Below, piece by piece: positions 22,077 through 26,281 of a stretch of DNA of 26,281 nucleotides. The notes beneath the pieces are model-generated. The model saw only the letters and a program-made list of their open reading frames with translations. It was not told the DNA's origin and did no database searches. The translations under genes were made by a program, and so were the position numbers. Every line of letters begins with the position of its first letter. The first letter of the stretch is position 1. This stretch comes from Candidatus Dadabacteria bacterium (GTDB lineage: Bacteria > Desulfobacterota_D > UBA1144 > Nemesobacterales > UBA2774), in contig JAHKKQ010000009.1 in NCBI GenBank assembly GCA_020027805.1, positions 1 through 26,281 on the forward strand, in the 5' to 3' direction.

Positions 22077-23186
22077 ATGTTCAGATTCGAAATCCTAAAA
22101 CATGATACAGGAACAGGCGCCAGGCTGGGGAGAATCCATACCGCCCACGGTACTGTCGATACGCCCGCGTTCATGCCCGTGGCGACGCAGGCCTCGGTCA
22201 AGGCGCTCAGCCCCGAAGAGGTCGAGTCGCTCGGCTTCGAGATGGTCATTGTGAATGCCTACCATATGTACCTCCGCCCCGGCGTTGGGACAATAGAAAA
22301 ATTGGGGGGTCTTCATAGGTTCATGTCGTGGCCCCACCCGATTACGACCGACAGCGGCGGGTTCCAGGTCCTGAGCCTCTCCAAAACGAGAAAGGTCAAG
22401 GAGGAGGGGATAGTGTTCCAGTCCCATCTCGACGGCAGCAGTCACGCGCTAACGCCTGGGAAATGCATCGAGATACAGGAGTCTCTCGGGGTCGATATAA
22501 TGATGTGCCTCGACGAATGCCCTCCCTACCCCTCGACGCCCGAATACATGAAAAAATCGGTCGGTCTGACTACCCGCTGGGCGAAACTCTGCAAAGAGGC
22601 GAAAAAAAGGCATGATAACGCCCTTTTCGGAATAGTTCAGGGAGGCGTCTACCCGGACCTGAGGCGTGAATCCGCGGAGGGCCTCACCGGGATCGGGTTC
22701 GACGGATATTCCCTCGGCGGGCTCGGGATCGGAGAGGAATCCGCCAGAACCTGCGAGATCACGGAATCCACGCTAGAGCACCTTCCCCCTGAAAAACCGC
22801 GTTATCTCATGGGCATAGGGAAGCCCGAGGACATAGCAGAGGCGGTTTCAGCAGGGGTAGATCTCTTCGATTGCGTCATACCCACGAGGAACGCGCGGAA
22901 CGGCACTCTCTTTACAAGTCACGGAAAACTGGTTATAAAAAATGCCCGGTACGCGGAGGATGAGGGTCCGATTGACGAAAATTGCGGGTGTTACACATGC
23001 GGGAATTTCTCGAGAGCTTATCTGAGACACCTCTATATGTCGAAGGAAATACTGGTGCTGCGTCTTCTCACTCTTCATAACCTCAGCTACTACGGCAAAT
23101 TAATGACCGATATCAGAGAAAGCATTGCCCGCGGAGATTTCTCGGTATTATTAAATAGGGTAAAATCCCCTGGAGGTAAAGATTAG
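22077..23186 (+). CDS. tgt: Queuine tRNA-ribosyltransferase (tRNA-guanine transglycosylase)
   Basis: A 369-aa enzyme exchanging G34 for preQ1 in GUN-anticodon tRNAs during queuosine synthesis. Both catalytic aspartates are in place: Asp92 (TTDSGGFQ) and Asp265 (DLFDCVIPTRNARNG). The zinc site is Cys303, Cys305, Cys308 and His334 (CGCYTC and LTLHNL), with the same spacing as the Zymomonas enzyme. Also seen: VQGGVYPDLRRES and YSLGGLGIGE. It lies between dapB (58-nt gap) and yajC, the usual tgt-yajC-secD-secF order. Its TAG stop shares one base with the yajC GTG start. The rest of the queuosine pathway (queA etc.) is not in the window. Confidence 0.97.
   Translation: MFRFEILKHDTGTGARLGRIHTAHGTVDTPAFMPVATQASVKALSPEEVESLGFEMVIVNAYHMYLRPGVGTIEKLGGLHRFMSWPHPITTDSGGFQVLSLSKTRKVKEEGIVFQSHLDGSSHALTPGKCIEIQESLGVDIMMCLDECPPYPSTPEYMKKSVGLTTRWAKLCKEAKKRHDNALFGIVQGGVYPDLRRESAEGLTGIGFDGYSLGGLGIGEESARTCEITESTLEHLPPEKPRYLMGIGKPEDIAEAVSAGVDLFDCVIPTRNARNGTLFTSHGKLVIKNARYAEDEGPIDENCGCYTCGNFSRAYLRHLYMSKEILVLRLLTLHNLSYYGKLMTDIRESIARGDFSVLLNRVKSPGGKD
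23172..23176 (+). promoter_or_regulatory. Ribosome binding site fixing the yajC GTG start
   Basis: GGAGG lies 9 nt before the GTG at 23186, inside the end of tgt. It supports GTG initiation and coupling of yajC to tgt. Confidence 0.7.
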
Positions 23187-23575
23187 TGTATAAAAATGTA
23201 ATAGCGATAATATCCATAGCCTTAATGGCGATGGGCGGGTGCATGGCTCCCGGAGCAGAAGGCGGGGCGGGCGGTTCCCCTCTCGCTTTCCTGCCGTTCG
23301 TACTGATATTCGTCCTGTTTTATTTCCTCATTCTGAGGCCCCAGCAGAAGCAGAGCAGGAAGAAGGAAGAAATGCTCAAGAGCCTGAAGCGCGGGGACAA
23401 CGTCATCACCGCCGGCGGTATCTACGGCAGGATCATGAACATCTCGGAAGACGACATAGTGACGCTCGAGATATCGAAGGGCGTAAGCGTCCGTATCGCA
23501 CGCTCCGGCGTCACCGGCCTCGAGGGCCAGGCGAAGGAAGAGCCCAAGGATAAGGAGGATAAATCCAAGAAATGA
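23186..23575 (+). CDS. yajC: Preprotein translocase subunit YajC
   Basis: A 129-aa small membrane subunit of the SecDF-YajC accessory complex. The family signature is the single membrane segment followed by a basic stretch: LAFLPFVLIFVLFYFLILRPQQKQSRKK (33-60, shown in pieces: helix 33-50, then RPQQKQ), then MLKSLKRGDNVITAGGIYG and the C-terminal beta domain. Unlike short YajC proteins it has an added hydrophobic N-terminus with MAMGGC (Cys19), which looks like a lipoprotein signal; whether it is processed is unknown. The GTG start has a good ribosome site. It overlaps tgt by 1 nt and secD by 4 nt (ATGA). The acidic/Lys tail (KEEPKDKEDKSKK) is typical. Confidence 0.94.
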   Translation: MYKNVIAIISIALMAMGGCMAPGAEGGAGGSPLAFLPFVLIFVLFYFLILRPQQKQSRKKEEMLKSLKRGDNVITAGGIYGRIMNISEDDIVTLEISKGVSVRIARSGVTGLEGQAKEEPKDKEDKSKK

Positions 23576-25170
23576 GAGCTTCCAGAGGATGGATTATCAC
23601 GATTATCGTCTTTAGCGTGCTGTCCGCGCTTCTCCTTATTCCCACGATCGCGGGCGACTCTCTTCCGGGCTGGTGGGGAAAAATATTCCCGGACAGGGGC
23701 ATCAGGCTCGGCCTCGACCTGAGGGGCGGTATTTTCCTGTTGATAGGCGTCGATACGGAAAAGGCCGTCGATCACGAGCTTAACGGCATTAAGGATTTTA
23801 TGGCCCAGGAACTGAAGGGCGAAAAAATACTCATAAAAGGTTCTGAAATAAAGGGCGATAATCTGACGCTGCAATTCTTCAGCAAGGAGGACCTCGGCAA
23901 GGGGGCGAAGATCGCGGAAGAGAACTTCAGCGACAGGGCCGATATAGACGAATCCGACCTGTCCCTCGACTTCGTTCTCAGCGGTTCCTACCTGGACGAC
24001 ATCCAGGTCAGGGCTATCGATCAGGTGAAGCAAGTCATAGAGAACCGTGTTCAGGAGCTGGGGCTGGTCGAGCCCTCGATACAGAAAGCCGGATCCGACA
24101 GGATTCTGATTCAGGTCCCCGGCGCGTCCGAGAAGGACAGGCAGAGGATAATCGACATAATCAAGCGCTCGGCGGTCCTGGAGTTCAAGATCGTCAGGGA
24201 TACGGGTGTCGACCAGGACGTCCTGCTCGCTAAATACGGCGTTAAATCGCCCGACGAGCTCAAGGCCCAGGCCTTGACGCTCATCCCCGGGGATACGGGT
24301 ACGGAGAACGAGAAATTCTTCATCGCTACGGCAGATTCGCCGGTGACGGGCGAGTCCTTGACCGATGCACGGTTAATCTTCGATGAATTCGGCAGACCCG
24401 CGGTGGGTTTTAATTTCAACGGAGAGGGCGCGAGTAAGTTCGGCGAGCTCACTGAACAGAATATCGGGCAAAGACTCGCCATAGTGCTCGACGGCACGAT
24501 TAAATCTGCGCCCACTATCCAGGAAAGGATTGCGGCACAGGGAAGGATCACGGGAAGCTTTACTGCCGAAGAAGCAAAGGACCTCGCGCTCGTGCTCCGT
24601 TCAGGCGCCCTTCCGGTGCCTGTTACCGTGGAGCAGGAACGGACTGTGGGCCCGTCGCTCGGCAGGGATTCCATTGAAAGCGGCATGATGTCGATGGCAA
24701 TCGGGGGCGTGCTGGTCATAATATTCATGGTTTTCTTTTACAGACTGCAGGGTGTGGTATCCGACCTTGCGCTGGCCTTAAACATGCTCTTTATCCTGGG
24801 GTTTCTTTCCGCATTCGGTATAACGCTGACTCTTCCCGGTATAGCGGGGCTCGTCCTCACTATGGGTATGGCGGTCGACGGCAACATTATTATTCTCGAG
24901 AGGATAAAGGAAGAGCTGAGGACGGGGAAATCACCGATCGCCGCAATAGACGCCGGTTACGCCAGGTCCCTGCGGACGGTTCTTGATGCGAATATCACAA
25001 CGCTCATTACGGCTCTCATTCTGTTCTGGTTCGGCACCGGGCCGATAAAGGGTTTCGCTGCGACGGTTTCGATCGGTATTATATCGACTGTATTCAGCAA
25101 CGTAGTCGTGGCTCGCGTTATCACCAATTTGATTTATCAGGACAGGAAAGCCCCTGCCTTAAGCATCTAA
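23572..25170 (+). CDS. secD: Protein translocase subunit SecD
   Basis: A 532-aa inner-membrane subunit that, with SecF, uses the proton-motive force to pull exported proteins across the membrane after SecA action. N-terminal membrane helix (7-25), the signature GLDLRGG (47-53), a periplasmic P1 region (about 55-360; includes VIENRVQELGLVEPSIQKAG, QVPGASEKDRQR and the later GRITGSFTAEEAKDLALVLRSGALP), then five membrane helices from about 365 (AIGGVLVIIFMVFFYRLQG). The conserved TLTLPGIAGLVLTMGMAVDGNIIILERIKEEL segment (412-445, given in part) is present. Start overlaps yajC by ATGA. Length fits the family. Confidence 0.97.
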   Translation: MRASRGWIITIIVFSVLSALLLIPTIAGDSLPGWWGKIFPDRGIRLGLDLRGGIFLLIGVDTEKAVDHELNGIKDFMAQELKGEKILIKGSEIKGDNLTLQFFSKEDLGKGAKIAEENFSDRADIDESDLSLDFVLSGSYLDDIQVRAIDQVKQVIENRVQELGLVEPSIQKAGSDRILIQVPGASEKDRQRIIDIIKRSAVLEFKIVRDTGVDQDVLLAKYGVKSPDELKAQALTLIPGDTGTENEKFFIATADSPVTGESLTDARLIFDEFGRPAVGFNFNGEGASKFGELTEQNIGQRLAIVLDGTIKSAPTIQERIAAQGRITGSFTAEEAKDLALVLRSGALPVPVTVEQERTVGPSLGRDSIESGMMSMAIGGVLVIIFMVFFYRLQGVVSDLALALNMLFILGFLSAFGITLTLPGIAGLVLTMGMAVDGNIIILERIKEELRTGKSPIAAIDAGYARSLRTVLDANITTLITALILFWFGTGPIKGFAATVSIGIISTVFSNVVVARVITNLIYQDRKAPALSI

Positions 25171-25181
25171 AGGAATATTCG

Positions 25182-25188
25182 GGAGGAG
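25182..25188 (+). promoter_or_regulatory. Strong ribosome binding site fixing the secF TTG start
   Basis: GGAGGAG lies 8 nt before the TTG at 25197, which is followed directly by the conserved DLIKPGTHIDF. No ATG or GTG is in a suitable position. Confidence 0.7.
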
Positions 25189-25196
25189 ATAGCGAC

Positions 25197-26114
25197 TTGG
25201 ATTTAATTAAACCTGGCACTCATATCGATTTCGTGGGGAAAATGAGGAAGGCCGTCATTCTGTCGGCCGTCCTGATTCTAATTTCTATAGGTTCGCTCAT
25301 ATACCATAAAGGCCCTAACTGGGGGGTGGAGTTCACCGGGGGCTCTGAAATTCAGATTAAGCTTACAAAGGACGTGGGTCCGGAGCAGATAAAAAGCACG
25401 CTCGATAAAGCGGGTTACCCGCCTGAAGAGGTCCAGAGGATAGGCCTTCAGTCGGATAACGAATATTTGATAAGGTTTTCGGCTGACCTTGTCAAATTCG
25501 AGCAGATACAGTCCTTCCAGCAGACACTCGAGGGTATCATGAGCAGCAATCCGGAATTCAAAGGCGGCTCGATCCTGAGGGTGGATTATATAGGGCCCAA
25601 GGTCGGCGCGGAATTGATCGAAAAGGCAATTATTGCGATCCTGCTCGGGTGTGTGGGGATACTGATCTACGTTATGCTCAGGTTCGAATTCGCGTTCGCG
25701 CTGGGCGCGGTCCTCGCGCTAGTACATGACACTATAATAACCCTCGGAGCTGTATCCCTTACGGACAAGGAATTCACACTTACCATCATAGCGGCCCTCC
25801 TGACGATAATCGGATATTCGGTAAACGATACGATTATCATTTTCGACAGGATAAGGGAAAATATGAAAAAGGGCGGAAGAGCGACTTTCGAAGAGATAGT
25901 CAACGATTCAGTCAACCAGACCCTGTCGAGGACGATCTTGACGAGTTCGACGGTGTTCATAGTCCTCCTATGCCTGTTTTTCCTCGGAGGCACCGTAATA
26001 CACGATTTCGCTTTCGCCTTGCTGGTCGGAGTCCTCGTCGGGACTTTTTCTTCTGTTTTCGTGGCGAGCGCGATCGTAATTTACTGGAGAAAAAAGAGGG
26101 GACTCACGGTTTAG
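25197..26114 (+). CDS. secF: Protein translocase subunit SecF
   Basis: A 305-aa partner of SecD. It begins DLIKPGTHIDFVGKMRK, has an N-terminal membrane helix (19-36), the signature GVEFTGGSEIQIK (43-55), a short periplasmic domain, then the C-terminal five-helix block with VGAELIEKAIIAILLGCVGI, ALVHDTIITLGAVSL and the conserved SVNDTIIIFDRIREN (about 209-223) plus NQTLSRTILTSSTV. The start is TTG with a strong ribosome site 8 nt upstream. It follows secD by 26 nt and ends the operon: the next gene is on the minus strand and its stop codon overlaps the secF stop. Confidence 0.97.
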   Translation: MDLIKPGTHIDFVGKMRKAVILSAVLILISIGSLIYHKGPNWGVEFTGGSEIQIKLTKDVGPEQIKSTLDKAGYPPEEVQRIGLQSDNEYLIRFSADLVKFEQIQSFQQTLEGIMSSNPEFKGGSILRVDYIGPKVGAELIEKAIIAILLGCVGILIYVMLRFEFAFALGAVLALVHDTIITLGAVSLTDKEFTLTIIAALLTIIGYSVNDTIIIFDRIRENMKKGGRATFEEIVNDSVNQTLSRTILTSSTVFIVLLCLFFLGGTVIHDFAFALLVGVLVGTFSSVFVASAIVIYWRKKRGLTV

Positions 26115-26281
26115 CCGGGGCCGGTATTCTTGTCGAGCTCCTCGTAGAGCTCCTCTCGGCTGGGCACTGTCCCCTTCCCGACTATTTTCCCGTTCACGAT
26201 TACGGCAGGCACCGGATACCAGAGCAATAACGTTCTCAGGGAAGAAATAAAAGGCCCGCGACGTTTTAATATGTCTTTAAT
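26111..26281 (-). CDS. C-terminal end of a thioredoxin-fold protein (partial)
   Basis: The minus-strand frame is open from the window edge to a TAA at 26111-26113, giving 56 residues with no start codon, so the gene begins outside the window. The segment WYPVPAVIVNGKIVGKGTVP then SREELYEELDKN closely follows the end of the thioredoxin_3/glutaredoxin-like fold: cis-Pro (VPAVIV), the next strand NGKIV, the GxVPSxEEL turn and a last helix. The active-site Cys region is outside the window. The stop overlaps the secF stop by 3 nt on the opposite strand. Family call is from the pattern alone. Confidence 0.6.
   Translation of the reverse strand: MKDILKRRGPFISSLRTLLLWYPVPAVIVNGKIVGKGTVPSREELYEELDKNTGPG

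Noticed and set aside
25970..26230. 86-aa plus-strand frame across the end of secF
   Set aside because: Out of frame with secF and antisense to the thioredoxin-like segment; its composition is a shadow of both.

Overview
The window comes from a diderm (Gram-negative) bacterium. It carries an AsmA/YdbH-like envelope protein, a DUF1318 lipoprotein, an outer-membrane beta-barrel ending in Phe, several predicted lipoproteins and the yajC-secD-secF module. Base composition looks moderately GC-rich, and Ile ATA and Arg AGG codons appear frequent. The gene mix (DUF4416-yicC, MEMO1/AmmeMemoRadiSam B, NAD-type isocitrate dehydrogenase, tgt-yajC-secDF) fits a deep-branching Proteobacteria-related lineage of the Desulfobacterota/Dadabacteria kind. 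That placement is an inference from gene content only; no rRNA gene or other phylogenetic marker was analysed.

Layout. 1-732: the 3' part of a TPR protein. 848-2013: a small unknown gene converging on birA. 2185-8563: an envelope stretch on the + strand, with a secreted OB-fold-like protein, a 1233-aa AsmA/YdbH-like protein, a DUF1318 (YnbE/YdbL-like) lipoprotein and an outer-membrane barrel protein. 8754-10073: a K+-channel-like protein converging on a DedA/VTT membrane protein. 10199-11218: an NAD-type isocitrate dehydrogenase. 11275-15649: a minus-strand run of a secreted Cys-rich protein, hydantoinase B, MEMO1 family protein and M19 dipeptidase. 15741-16691: a nucleotide-sugar epimerase converging on sucD. 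17762-19164: a translationally coupled DUF4416-yicC pair. 19354-20634: a GT-C/GT87-like membrane glycosyltransferase. 20735-26114: a probable operon of lipoprotein, dapB, tgt, yajC, secD and secF. 26111-26281: the C-terminal end of a thioredoxin-fold protein on the minus strand, cut by the window edge.

How they work together. The Sec genes supply the proton-motive-force-driven part of protein export. The AsmA-like protein and its lipoprotein partner resemble the YdbH-YnbE-YdbL inter-membrane lipid bridge of enterobacteria, with the two small partners apparently fused. Isocitrate dehydrogenase and SucD belong to the TCA cycle, but SucD lacks its usual sucC neighbour and YicC lacks gmk. The HyuB-MEMO1-dipeptidase run is the least explained group.

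No gap without a gene exceeds about 220 bases. I saw no rRNA, tRNA, CRISPR array, transposase or phage gene. Most of the window is ordinary chromosomal housekeeping and envelope content.
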